Assembly (NCBI RefSeq): GCF_017654485.1
Contig: NZ_CP061091.1
Location: forward strand, 2,362,501-2,426,500
Origin: Roseomonas marmotae
Lineage (GTDB): Bacteria; Pseudomonadota; Alphaproteobacteria; Acetobacterales; Acetobacteraceae
Length of the DNA: 64,000 nt
Direction: 5' to 3'
A program made the translations under genes and the position numbers. This document shows, in pieces, positions 56,547 through 64,000 of the stretch. The notes under the pieces were generated by a model. It saw only the letters and a list, made by a program, of their open reading frames with translations. It did no database searches and was not told where the DNA came from. Within the stretch, counting starts at the first letter, position 1; each line of letters starts with the position of its first letter.

Positions 56547-57653
56547 TTAAGCTGCCTTGCCGCCGCTGTCAACCGCCCTCGCGGAGGCCTTGATGAAGCC
56601 GCCGCCCAGGACGCGGTCGCCATCATACAACACGCAGCCCTGGCCTGGGGCGGCGATGGCGGGCGCCTCCAGCTCCACGCGCATCGTGGCGCTGCCAGCG
56701 TCCCAGAATACCGTGGCGGGCTGCGGAACTTCCCGCGCGCGGAGCTTCACTTGGCAGCGGAGCGGAGCCGCTGGCGGAGCCATCAGCCAGTTGACCTCAC
56801 CCACCGTCACCTCCGGCGCCGCCAGGGCTGCGCGGGGACCGACCACCACTCGTCTCCGCGGCGCATCCAGGGCGGCGACATAGAGCGGCTCCTCGCCGTC
56901 CCGTGAAGCCTGACCCAGGCCCCGTCCCTGCCCGACGGTGAAGCGGGCGATGCCCTGGTGGGTGCCCAGCACGCGGCCATCGACATGCTCGATGCTGCCG
57001 GGCTGCGCCGCTTCCGGGCGAATGTCCGCGACGATCTCGTGGTAGTTGCCGCGCGGCACGAAGCAGATGTCCTGGCTGTCCGGCTTCGCGGCCACATTCA
57101 GGCCGAGACGCGCGGCTTCCGCCCTCACCTCGGCCTTGGAAGCATAGCTCCCCAGCGGAAAATGGCTGAAGGCCAGTTGTTCCGGCGTGGTGGCGAAGAG
57201 GAAGTAGGACTGGTCGCGCGACGGATCGACGGCCCGGTGCAGCTCCGGCCCCTGAGGCCCATCGACACGCCGGACGTAGTGACCGGTGGCCAGCGCCTCG
57301 GCCCCCAGATCCTTCGCCAGTTCCACCAGGTCGGTGAACTTCACGGTCTGGTTGCAGCGGATGCAGGGTACCGGCGTCTCGCCCCGCGCGTAGGAGTCGG
57401 CGAAATCCTCGATCACGGCGCGGCGGAAGCGGCTCTCCCGGTCCAGCACGTAATGGGGGATGTCCAGCCGGTCCGCCACGTCACGGGCATCGTGGATGTC
57501 CTGGCCGGCGCAGCAGGCACCCTTCCTCTGCACCGCCTCACCATAGTCGTAGAGCTGCAGCGTGGCGCCGATGACGTCATGACCGGCCTCCTTCAGCAGC
57601 CCGGCGACGACGGAGGAATCCACCCCGCCGGACATGGCGACCAGAATCCTCAT
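56547..57653 (-). CDS. mnmA: tRNA-specific 2-thiouridylase MnmA
   Basis: A 368-residue enzyme that makes 2-thiouridine at U34 of Glu, Gln and Lys tRNAs. It has the PP-loop AMSGGVDSSVVAGLL, catalytic Cys in KGACCAGQDIHDA, IRCNQTVKF with the second Cys, and DSQDICFVPRG. The sulfur comes from a cysteine desulfurase, and two such genes are upstream in the same direction. tenA overlaps its start by 4 bp. The tRNA-Lys-UUU in the window is a likely substrate. Confidence 0.95.
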   Translation of the reverse strand: MRILVAMSGGVDSSVVAGLLKEAGHDVIGATLQLYDYGEAVQRKGACCAGQDIHDARDVADRLDIPHYVLDRESRFRRAVIEDFADSYARGETPVPCIRCNQTVKFTDLVELAKDLGAEALATGHYVRRVDGPQGPELHRAVDPSRDQSYFLFATTPEQLAFSHFPLGSYASKAEVRAEAARLGLNVAAKPDSQDICFVPRGNYHEIVADIRPEAAQPGSIEHVDGRVLGTHQGIARFTVGQGRGLGQASRDGEEPLYVAALDAPRRRVVVGPRAALAAPEVTVGEVNWLMAPPAAPLRCQVKLRAREVPQPATVFWDAGSATMRVELEAPAIAAPGQGCVLYDGDRVLGGGFIKASARAVDSGGKAA

Positions 57654-58342
57654 CGCCCCGCCTCCAGCCCCATCTGCCAGAACGCGGCCTCCAGCCGGGC
57701 GGCCTCGCTGAAGGTGGCGGAGAGGGAGGCGAATCGCGCCTCCCCGCCATGGCTCACGCCCAGCGCGTCCAGCCGCTCAGCGGCAGTGGCGGCCACGGCC
57801 TGGTAGTCGGGGGAGGCATAGGCCCCGATCCAGCTTTCATAGGGGTTGTCGCCGCGCCGGCGGCCGGGATGGGCCTCGATCCGCCGCGCGATCTCGCCAT
57901 AGCCGATCGTGCAGGGCGCCAGGGCCACTTCGAGGTCGAGGATATCCCCGGCCATGCCGCGGTCGAGCACCCAGCGAGTGTAGGAAACTGTCTCCGGCGC
58001 CTCCACCTGCGCCAGCACATCGGCCTCCGAGAGGCCCCAGTCGGCGCAATAGGCCAGGTGCATCTGCATCTCGGCCAGGATCGAACTGAGGCCCGCGGCC
58101 TTGCCACGCAGCGCCGGCAGGCTTTCCGCCTTGAAGGCGGCCAGCGCCTTGGCGCGCGCGAACTGGATCAGGAAGAGCCAGTCCTGCACGAGGTAGCGCT
58201 GGAAGGCCGGCAGAGGCAGCGTGCCCTCCGCCAGCCCTTGCACGAAGGGATGCCAGCAATAGGCATCCCAGCGAGCCGCGCAGGCTTCCCGCAGCCGCTG
58301 CGTCAGCCCGCCGGGCACTCCGTAGGGCGACGGGAATGCCAT
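57650..58342 (-). CDS. tenA: TenA-family thiaminase II / aminopyrimidine aminohydrolase
   Basis: A 230-residue helical TenA protein that hydrolyses thiamin or salvages aminopyrimidines. It has the family N-terminal WHPFVQGLAEGTLPLPAFQRY, active-site Cys in ALAPCTIGYGEI, NPYESWIGAY, and the C-terminal EAAFWQMG. I chose the ATG at 58342, 2 bp after ferredoxin ends, over a frame to 58417 that overlaps it. No other thiamin genes are adjacent; the gene sits in a sulfur-mobilisation block. Confidence 0.9.
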   Translation of the reverse strand: MAFPSPYGVPGGLTQRLREACAARWDAYCWHPFVQGLAEGTLPLPAFQRYLVQDWLFLIQFARAKALAAFKAESLPALRGKAAGLSSILAEMQMHLAYCADWGLSEADVLAQVEAPETVSYTRWVLDRGMAGDILDLEVALAPCTIGYGEIARRIEAHPGRRRGDNPYESWIGAYASPDYQAVAATAAERLDALGVSHGGEARFASLSATFSEAARLEAAFWQMGLEAGR

Positions 58343-58344
58343 GG

Positions 58345-58668
58345 TCAGGCGTGCCGGCTGCCGGCCGGCAGCTTCACCACCAGCCCGTCCAGCTCCTCGG
58401 TCATGATGAGCTGGCAACCCAGTCGGGATGTCTCCTGCAGATCGAAGGCGAGGTCGAGCATGTCCTCCTCATCCTCCGTCGGCTCCACCAGCTTGGGGAA
58501 CCAGGATGGGTCGACGATCACATGGCAGGTGGAGCAGGCCAGGCTGCCCTCGCAGGCACCCTCGATGTCCACGCCATGGCGGTGCGCGATCTCCAGTACG
58601 GAGAGGCCCAAGGGCGCTTCGACCTCGCGACGGGAACCATCGCGCTCGATGAAGGTCATCTTCGGCAT
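58345..58668 (-). CDS. fdx: Adrenodoxin-type [2Fe-2S] ferredoxin
   Basis: A 107-residue ferredoxin. The cluster ligands are C-x5-C-x2-C in [15 protein letters not shown] and a fourth Cys in LGCQLIM, the vertebrate/Isc-type pattern. In Isc systems it donates electrons for cluster assembly on the scaffold. The ATG at 58668 follows the desulfurase gene by 10 bp. The context with iscR and iscS supports an assembly role rather than a metabolic one. Confidence 0.93.
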   Translation of the reverse strand: MPKMTFIERDGSRREVEAPLGLSVLEIAHRHGVDIEGACEGSLACSTCHVIVDPSWFPKLVEPTEDEEDMLDLAFDLQETSRLGCQLIMTEELDGLVVKLPAGSRHA

Positions 58669-58678
58669 CGCCGTCTCT

Positions 58679-59869
58679 CTACTCCGCCGCGTTTCGGGTT
58701 TCGGACAGGACCTGACGCCAGGCACGGCCCAGTGCTGCCGCTGCGAGGTCCATATCGGCCGGCGAGGTAAAGCGTCCGATGCCGATCCGCAAGCTTGACC
58801 TTGCGGCCGCCTCCGGCACGCCGATGGCACGCAGCACATAGGAGGGTTCCACCTCGGCCGAGGAGCAGGCCGAGCCGGTGGAAACGCAGAGCTCATCCGC
58901 CGCTGCCGCCATCAGCGCCTGTGCCGTGACGCCGCCGGGGAAAGCGATGTTCAGGTTGCCCGGCACGCGCTGCCCGGCTCCGCCGTTCAGCACCAGTCCC
59001 GGCACCTCCTGCTGCAAAGCCGCCCAGAGACGGTCGCGCTGGGCCCGTATCCGCCCGGCATCCAGCGCCGCCTCCGCCGCCGCGATCCGCGCCGCCTCAC
59101 CCAGCCCCACCAGCAGCGGCGCCGGCAGGGTGCCGGAGCGCAGCCCTCTCTCCTGTCCGCCGCCGGAGAAAAGCGGCGCCAGCCGTACCCGCGGCCGGCG
59201 CCTGACATAGAGAGCACCGACACCCTTGGGGCCGTAGATCTTGTGGCCGGAGATGGAGACGAGGTCGGCGGGCAGAGTGCCGACATCCAGCGCGATCCGC
59301 CCCACGCCCTGGGCGGCATCGGTATGGAACAGCGCGCCGGCCTCCTTGCTCAGGGCAGCCAGCACCGGCAGGTCCTGCACCGTGCCGATCTCGTTGTTCA
59401 CGGCCATGACGGAGACCAGCAGGGTCGGCTCGCGCAGCGCCTCCCGCAGCACCTCAGCCGCCAGCAGCCCGTCGGGACCGACCGGCAGCACCACCGGCTC
59501 GAAGCCTTCCGCGGCCAGGTCACGCACGCTCTCCAGCACGCATTTATGCTCGGTGACGACGGTGATGACCCGGCGGCGCGAATCACCCTGAGCCGCCGCG
59601 AAGCGGGCCGCGCCCTTGATGGCGAGATTATTCGATTCCGTCGCGCCAGAGGTGAAGATGATCTCCCGCGCTTCCGCGCCGATCAGCGCTGCGACCTGGG
59701 CCCGGGCTGCCTCCACCGCCTCCTCGGCCGCCCGGCCCATCATGTGCTCGATGCTGTGGGGATTGGCGAAGTTCTCTTCCCACCACGGGCGCATGGCCGC
59801 GAGGACACGCGGGTCCAGCGGCGTGGTCGCATGGTTGTCGAGATAGATGGGGCGGTTGCTGATGGGCAT
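58679..59869 (-). CDS. iscS: Cysteine desulfurase IscS-like
   Basis: A 396-residue PLP enzyme, with the start at 59869 ([20 protein letters not shown]). It has [14 protein letters not shown], the PLP lysine in [18 protein letters not shown], and the catalytic Cys in [18 protein letters not shown]. It takes sulfur from cysteine and passes a persulfide to Fe-S assembly and to MnmA. The upstream desulfurase-like gene ends 40 bp before its ATG. A longer frame to 60058 runs into that gene. Confidence 0.92.
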   Translation of the reverse strand: MPISNRPIYLDNHATTPLDPRVLAAMRPWWEENFANPHSIEHMMGRAAEEAVEAARAQVAALIGAEAREIIFTSGATESNNLAIKGAARFAAAQGDSRRRVITVVTEHKCVLESVRDLAAEGFEPVVLPVGPDGLLAAEVLREALREPTLLVSVMAVNNEIGTVQDLPVLAALSKEAGALFHTDAAQGVGRIALDVGTLPADLVSISGHKIYGPKGVGALYVRRRPRVRLAPLFSGGGQERGLRSGTLPAPLLVGLGEAARIAAAEAALDAGRIRAQRDRLWAALQQEVPGLVLNGGAGQRVPGNLNIAFPGGVTAQALMAAAADELCVSTGSACSSAEVEPSYVLRAIGVPEAAARSSLRIGIGRFTSPADMDLAAAALGRAWRQVLSETRNAAE

Positions 59870-59909
59870 GGTGGGACTCTGTGTCGGCGAGGTTGCCGGG
59901 TTCCAATGC

Positions 59910-61001
59910 TCAGGCGGCGCGGCGGTCCAGGCGGGCGCGCAGGGCAGCATGGGCTTCCAGGAACCGTTCGGCCACATCCTCCGGCGCGTTCCAGGGCAGC
60001 GAGATGCGAATGGCGGAACCGGCCTGCTGCGGCGGCACGCCCATCGCCAGCAGGACATGGCTGGCCGCCACTTTTCCCGAAGAGCAGGCAGAGCCGGAGG
60101 AGACCCGCATCCCCGCCAGATCCAGCGCGATCACCTGCGTCTCCGCCGGGGTGCCCGGCAGCAGCAGACATGTGGTGTTGGGCAGGCGCGGCGCCCCGGC
60201 GCCAAGCACAGGTAGGCCGGTCCCGGCCTCGATCGCATCGCGCAGCACGGCCAGACGACCGGCAAGGGCAGGGTCGGCTGCCTCCGCCGCCGCGCCGAAT
60301 CCCGCGATGGCGGGCAGGCTCTCGGTCCCGCCACGGCGCCCGCGTTCCTGGCCGCCACCGGGCAGCAGCGGCGCGAGATCCAGACCCGGGCGCACCAGCA
60401 GGGCGCCAGCCCCTTTCGGGCCGCCCATCTTATGGGCCGAGAGCGCCATGGAATCGGCGCCGAGTTCGGTGAGCGAAAGCGGCAGGCGCCCTGCGGCCTG
60501 CACGGCATCGACATGCAGCAGCGCGCCGTGGCGCTGGCAGAGCAGCATCACGTCCTGAAGCGGATGCAGCACGCCTGTCTCATTATTGGCGGCCATCACG
60601 CAGACCAGGGCCGGGGGGCCTTCCGCCAGGGCTGCTTCCAGGGCGTTCAGGTCGAGCTGCCCGTCAGGCAATACCGGAAGCAGGCCAGCATCGGGAGCCG
60701 CGCGCAGCACGGCCGGGTGCTCCGTCGCGCCGACCAGGAGGCGCCGCCCGGAGGCCAGCCCATGGATGGCCATCGCATTGGCTTCCGTGGCGCCGGAGGT
60801 GAAGACCACGTCCCGGGGGCGGCAGCCAAAGCGGGCGGCGACCTGCGCGCGCGCGCGCTCCAGCACCCGCCGGGCGGCGCGGCCATCCGCATGGATGGAG
60901 GAAGGATTCCCCGGCAGGTCCAGCGCCGCAAGCACCGCCGCGCGTGCCTCCGGCCGCAGCGGTTCCGAGGCATTGGCATCGAGATAGAAGGCCGTCGTCA
61001 T
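59910..61001 (-). CDS. Second cysteine desulfurase (NifS/class V aminotransferase)
   Basis: A 363-residue paralogue of the next gene. It keeps YLDANASEPLRP, FTSGATEANAMAIHG, the PLP lysine in MALSAHKMGGPKGAGALLV and the active-site Cys in RVSSGSACSSGKVAASHV. It is about 30 residues shorter than IscS, and the N-terminal YLDANA replaces YLDNHA. It overlaps iscR by 4 bp (ATGA), so expression is coupled to the regulator. Why two desulfurases are co-encoded is not known. Confidence 0.9.
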   Translation of the reverse strand: MTTAFYLDANASEPLRPEARAAVLAALDLPGNPSSIHADGRAARRVLERARAQVAARFGCRPRDVVFTSGATEANAMAIHGLASGRRLLVGATEHPAVLRAAPDAGLLPVLPDGQLDLNALEAALAEGPPALVCVMAANNETGVLHPLQDVMLLCQRHGALLHVDAVQAAGRLPLSLTELGADSMALSAHKMGGPKGAGALLVRPGLDLAPLLPGGGQERGRRGGTESLPAIAGFGAAAEAADPALAGRLAVLRDAIEAGTGLPVLGAGAPRLPNTTCLLLPGTPAETQVIALDLAGMRVSSGSACSSGKVAASHVLLAMGVPPQQAGSAIRISLPWNAPEDVAERFLEAHAALRARLDRRAA

Positions 61002-61504
61002 GACTGTTTCACCGGCAGTGGAGCGGGCGGCATGGCACGGCCGAGCACCTGGCCCGTCACCACATCCGCCAGCGACAGATGATGCAGGAAGAGGCGAATC
61101 TGTTCGCCCAGCTCATGCCAGAGGTCATGCGTGCGGCACTGCTGGCCGGCCAGGCAGCCAGGGCTGTCGCTCTCGCAACGGGTGGCGACAATAGGCTCGT
61201 CCACCGCCTCGATGATCTCGCCGACGGAGATCTGCGAGGCCGGGCGCCCCAGCCGATAGCCACCGCCGGCACCCCGTGCCGAGGCGACCAGCCCAGCACG
61301 GCGGAGTCGCGCGAAAATCTGTTCCAGATAGGCCAGGGAAAGGTGCTGGGCGCCGGCTATCTCCGACAGGCTGATCGGCCGGCAGTGTCCGATCTGATCT
61401 GCGTCACATGCATGGCAGTCATCTAGCCCCGCATCCTCGGTCGTGCGGGCGGCCAGCTCGACCAGGGCCATAACCGCATACCGACCGCGTGTTGACAGCC
61501 GCAT
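60998..61504 (-). CDS. iscR: Rrf2-family Fe-S cluster regulator IscR
   Basis: A 168-residue Rrf2 winged-helix repressor. The start MRLSTRGRYAVMALVELA and LSLAYLEQIFARLRRAGLV plus GAGGGYRLGRPASQISVGEI form the DNA-binding domain. The [2Fe-2S] ligands C110, C117, C123 and H126 (TRCESDSPGCLAGQQCRTHDLW) are intact. Unusually, residues 30-41 (CHACDADQIGHC) are a Cys/His-rich insertion before the helix ISLSEIA, absent from Escherichia coli IscR. AGGAAG precedes the ATG. It heads the operon and likely autoregulates it. Confidence 0.93.
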   Translation of the reverse strand: MRLSTRGRYAVMALVELAARTTEDAGLDDCHACDADQIGHCRPISLSEIAGAQHLSLAYLEQIFARLRRAGLVASARGAGGGYRLGRPASQISVGEIIEAVDEPIVATRCESDSPGCLAGQQCRTHDLWHELGEQIRLFLHHLSLADVVTGQVLGRAMPPAPLPVKQS

Positions 61505-61884
61505 GGCTGGTTTTCTTCCTCATGCCGCTCGCCAGGCGGCGCATAGATTAAATAAGGATTGCCCTGCCGAGAGTGGCGGGACGGTAATTCTGTTATGAAA
61601 TCGGCGCAGCTTTGCCTATATTGGTGCGGCACCGGGAAGGAGGAAGCCTGTCCCGGGCCCTAAGGCCGACTTAAGAGTCCGACATCCGTGATCCAGGTCA
61701 CGATGACGGACGCTATTGACCCTGCCACACGCCGTCAACTGCCCGGCCGAGCGACGCCGCGCTGTTGAGGGAAGGACTGTGCGGAGTACCGGCCGAAGGT
61801 GGCAGATCCCGTATGCGGCGGGTCCTGGCAAATGGTTTCCCAACCGGGCGCTGCCGCGCCCACCGTACTGGATGCAAGGGGACG
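61505..61884. other. 380-bp intergenic region between iscR and the alpha/beta hydrolase
   Basis: No convincing gene lies here. It holds an AT-rich segment just upstream of iscR (about 61545-61560, CATAGATTAAATAAGG), the CRP/FNR-like palindrome at 61687-61702, a possible plus-strand promoter (TTATGA-N18-TATATT, near 61594-61623), and a hairpin CCGGGA-N13-TCCCGG (61632-61656) whose loop contains AGGAGG. Promoters of both divergent genes must lie here. A small RNA is possible but unsupported. Confidence 0.6.
61687..61702. promoter_or_regulatory. CRP/FNR-like palindrome
   Basis: CGTGA-TCCAGG-TCACG is a perfect inverted repeat with the half-site spacing of CRP sites (TGTGA-N6-TCACA), with the outer T/A replaced by C/G. 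It is about 185 bp upstream of each divergent gene start. No binding protein can be named. Confidence 0.4.
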
Positions 61885-62553
61885 ATGCCTGAAGTCATGT
61901 TCGCCGGGCCTGATGGCCGGCTAGAGGGTCGTTACCACCATTCGAAGCAGCCGAATGCGCCTGTCGCTCTCGTGCTTCATCCCCATCCGCTGCATGGCGG
62001 CACGATGAACAACCGCGTGGTCCATGCGCTCTACGGGCGCTTCCAGGACATGGGCTTCTCGGTCCTGCGCTTCAATTTCCGCGGTGTCGGGCGTAGCCAG
62101 GGCCGTTATGACGGTGGCATCGGCGAGATTTCGGATGCGGCTGCGGCATTGGACTTCATCCAGGCGGTCAATCCGAATGCCTCGATGCTCTGGGTCGCCG
62201 GCTATTCCTTCGGTGCCTATGTGGGGATGCAATTGCTGATGCGCCGGCCGGAGATGGGCGGCTTCGTCTCCATCTCGGCCCCCGCCAGCCACTATGATTT
62301 CGGCTTCCTGGCGCCCTGCCCCTGCTCCGGCCTGATCCTGCATGGCCAGGATGACGAGCTGGTGCCGGAGCCGTCGGTGCGGAAGCTGGTGGACAAGCTG
62401 AACACCCAGCGCGGTATCGAGATCGACTATCGCGTCATGGAAGGCGCCGGGCATGTCTTCACGCCGCAGCAGACCGAGAAGGTCGCCAATGCTGCCGAGG
62501 AGCATGTCCAGACGATGCTGAACCGCACGCGCATGGCCATGGCTGCGGATTGA
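61885..62553 (+). CDS. Alpha/beta hydrolase
   Basis: A 222-residue alpha/beta-hydrolase-fold protein. HPHPLHGGTMNNRVV forms the oxyanion/His region, the nucleophile elbow is AGYSFGAYVGM (GYSFG, Ser), the acid lies in GQDDELVP, and the catalytic His in GAGHVF. It belongs to a group of short hydrolases (COG2945-like) widely found next to iscR/suf genes. I chose the ATG at 61885 with AAGGGG 3 bp upstream. The substrate is unknown. Confidence 0.86.
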   Translation: MPEVMFAGPDGRLEGRYHHSKQPNAPVALVLHPHPLHGGTMNNRVVHALYGRFQDMGFSVLRFNFRGVGRSQGRYDGGIGEISDAAAALDFIQAVNPNASMLWVAGYSFGAYVGMQLLMRRPEMGGFVSISAPASHYDFGFLAPCPCSGLILHGQDDELVPEPSVRKLVDKLNTQRGIEIDYRVMEGAGHVFTPQQTEKVANAAEEHVQTMLNRTRMAMAAD

Positions 62554-62578
62554 GCAGCCTCGCCTGTCTCAGTGGCTG

Positions 62579-62611
62579 AAAAGCCGGGCAGCATCGCGCT
62601 GCCCGGCTTTT
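62579..62611. terminator. Bidirectional terminator between the alpha/beta hydrolase and anmK
   Basis: AAAAGCCGGGCAGC pairs perfectly with GCTGCCCGGCTTTT (14 bp) around the 5-nt loop ATCGC. A-runs on one side and T-runs on the other fit rho-independent termination for both convergent genes. Confidence 0.9.
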
Positions 62612-62612
62612 C

Positions 62613-63728
62613 TTATGCTTCCGCCGGGATCAACGGCCGGTTCACGCCGGTCAGCTGCCCGCCGCCGAGCGGCTCCGGAACTCCGGTCGTGCCGGGGAAG
62701 GTAATCGGCAGGCCGTGCCAGACCCTCGCCGCCAGCACGCCGAAGGCCTGCGCCTCCAGGGCATCGCCGTCCCAGCCAACCACCTCCACTGGCCGCACCG
62801 GCTCCGGCAAGGCGCCAGCCAGGGCACGCATCAGCGCCGGATTGCGACGCCCCCCTCCGGCGACCAACCATTGCCGTGGCGGGGCCGGAAACTGGCGGCC
62901 GGCGGCAGCGACAGCGCAGGCACAGAAGGTAGCCAGGGTAGCGGCCCCGTCGGCTGGCGGCAGCTCGCCAGCGCCGGCTTCCCGCAAAGCACGGTCGAAA
63001 TCCAGGCGATCCAGGGATTTCGGCGGCGGTGCCGCCAGGTATGGATGCGCCAGCATGCGCCCGAGGACCGCCCCGTCCGGCAGCCCGGCCAGCGCCAGGC
63101 GGCCGTCCCGATCGTAATCCTCGCCGATCGAGCGACGGGCCCAGTCGTCCAGCGGGCCATTGGCCGGGCCGGTATCGAAGGCGATCAGGCGGCCATCCTC
63201 GCCGATCCAGGTCACGTTGCCCACACCGCCAAGGTTCAGGATCGCCAGCGGCTTCGGCAGCGAAGTGGCCAGGGCCGCGTGGAAGACCGGCACCAAGGGC
63301 GCTCCTTGCCCGCCGGCCGCCACATCGGCGCTGCGGAAGTCATGCGCGACGGCCGTGCCGGTGCGTCGCGCCAGCGCGGTGGCATCGCCGATCTGCCAAG
63401 TGCGGCCCTCCCCGGGACGGCCCGCCACCGGGCGGTGCAGGATGGTCTGGCCGTGAAAGCCGATGAGGTCGGCCTCCAGCCCCAGCTTCTCCACCGCCTC
63501 GGCATGGCGCTCGGTCAGGCGCCGCTCGCAGTCCAGCAGGAAAGGGTCATCCGCCGGGAGATCCCCGGCCATGTCCAGCAGGCGCCGCAGGTCACGACGT
63601 AAGCCCGGGTCATAGGGCAGCGTCAGGCTCGGCCCGAAGCGCCCGATCCTTTCGCCATCCGTCTCTACCCACGCGGCATCCACGCCATCCAGCGAGGTGC
63701 CACTCATCAAGCCGATGGTTCGCAGCAT
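62613..63728 (-). CDS. anmK: Anhydro-N-acetylmuramic acid kinase
   Basis: A sugar kinase of about 371 residues that phosphorylates and opens 1,6-anhydro-MurNAc released by lytic transglycosylases, for peptidoglycan recycling. The N-terminal GLMSGTSLDGVDAAWVET is the family signature. ILNLGGVGNVTWIG, AFDTGPANGPLDDW and VAGGGRRNPALMRAL follow. I chose the ATG at 63728; an in-frame GTG at 63734 would add two residues. It is divergent from tyrS with a 69-bp gap and complements mltB at 15081. Confidence 0.94.
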   Translation of the reverse strand: MLRTIGLMSGTSLDGVDAAWVETDGERIGRFGPSLTLPYDPGLRRDLRRLLDMAGDLPADDPFLLDCERRLTERHAEAVEKLGLEADLIGFHGQTILHRPVAGRPGEGRTWQIGDATALARRTGTAVAHDFRSADVAAGGQGAPLVPVFHAALATSLPKPLAILNLGGVGNVTWIGEDGRLIAFDTGPANGPLDDWARRSIGEDYDRDGRLALAGLPDGAVLGRMLAHPYLAAPPPKSLDRLDFDRALREAGAGELPPADGAATLATFCACAVAAAGRQFPAPPRQWLVAGGGRRNPALMRALAGALPEPVRPVEVVGWDGDALEAQAFGVLAARVWHGLPITFPGTTGVPEPLGGGQLTGVNRPLIPAEA

Positions 63729-63797
63729 GCCCACACTGTGCTAGGGCCGCAGCCCGGGCGGAAGTCCCCCGGGCATAAAGAATAGGTCAGGGCTGCG

Positions 63798-64000
63798 ATG
63801 GACGACTTCCTGCAGACCGTGCGCGAGCGCGGATTCATCCACCAGGTGACGGACGAGGCGGCACTCTCCGCCCGGCTGCGGCAAGGGCCCCTCCCCGGCT
63901 ATATCGGCTTCGATGCCACGGCCGACAGCCTCCATGTCGGCAGCCTCATGCAGATCATGCTGCTGCGCTGGATGCAGAAGACCGGCCACAAGCCCGTCGT
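63798..64000 (+). CDS. tyrS: Tyrosine--tRNA ligase (3' partial)
   Basis: The first 67 residues of tyrosyl-tRNA synthetase, cut by the window end. The start [20 protein letters not shown] is followed by [18 protein letters not shown], where LHVGSL corresponds to the HIGH motif, and [12 protein letters not shown]. The KMSKS motif and the S4-like domain would lie outside. CAGGG precedes the ATG. The anmK-tyrS divergent pair is common in alphaproteobacteria. Confidence 0.93.
   Translation, partial: MDDFLQTVRERGFIHQVTDEAALSARLRQGPLPGYIGFDATADSLHVGSLMQIMLLRWMQKTGHKPV

Noticed and set aside
61616..61843. Small minus-strand open frame in the iscR-hydrolase gap
   Set aside because: No ribosome-binding site or family similarity; Arg/Pro/Gly-rich composition.

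Overview
This window is a gene-dense, high-GC stretch of chromosome from an alphaproteobacterium. The nearest fit is Rhodospirillales/Acetobacteraceae, possibly Roseomonas-like. That placement is inferred from the ntrYX - D-amino acid aminotransferase - hfq - hflX order, the NtrX without a GAFTGA motif, an alphaproteobacterial-type SOS box (GAAC-N7-GAAC), and a DUF1150/Hsp20 pair; no database search was possible. I see no rRNA operon, CRISPR array, insertion sequence, phage or integron. Four tRNA genes are present: Ser-UGA, Lys-UUU, Thr-CGU and elongator Met-CAU.

Layout: 1-7346 (+) holds the 3' part of ntrY, then ntrX, a D-amino acid aminotransferase, a HAD phosphatase, hfq, hflX and an inositol-monophosphatase family gene. 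7361-17183 (-) runs in transcription order from lpxR, mltB, rlpA and a D,D-carboxypeptidase (envelope and peptidoglycan) through tmk, holB, metG and tatD to a PhnP-like hydrolase and mazG, with many 1-4 bp overlaps. 17265-24920 holds tRNA-Ser, a YdjM-like membrane protein, a FrnE/DsbA-like protein, mfd, sdhE and recG. 25020-29930 (+) is a five-gene run: a Gld-type ABC exporter (ATPase, permease, GldG-like, DUF4340) and a Nudix hydrolase.

29937-35132 (-) contains a lipid-linked glycosyltransferase pair (GT2-GtrA and GT39) and a cyanide-insensitive-type bd oxidase (cydA, cydB and a 36-residue DUF2474 protein). 35232-45255 (-) contains tRNA-Lys, a cyclophilin, coaD, gyrA, a complete fructose PTS (fruB-fruK-fruA) and ssb. 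uvrA (+) is divergent from ssb and carries an SOS box just after its -10. 48466-51076 (-) is a TonB-ExbD-ExbB operon headed by an unknown secreted protein and preceded by a Fur-box-like palindrome touching the promoter. Then come a pyruvyltransferase-like gene, tRNA-Thr, DUF1150 and Hsp20, followed by def-fmt-truA-Nudix (+), tRNA-Met, and a sulfur/iron-sulfur block (-): iscR, two cysteine desulfurases, an adrenodoxin-type ferredoxin, tenA and mnmA. The right end has an alpha/beta hydrolase (+), anmK (-) and the start of tyrS (+).

Almost everything is recognisable core metabolism, information processing or envelope biogenesis. I did not find a convincing new multi-gene system. The more interesting signals are regulatory (Fur-like and SOS sites, a CRP/FNR-like palindrome, an AT-rich palindrome, a gyrA leader hairpin), a cysteine/histidine-rich insertion in IscR, an isc cluster with two desulfurases but no scaffold gene, and the unknown protein heading the TonB operon.
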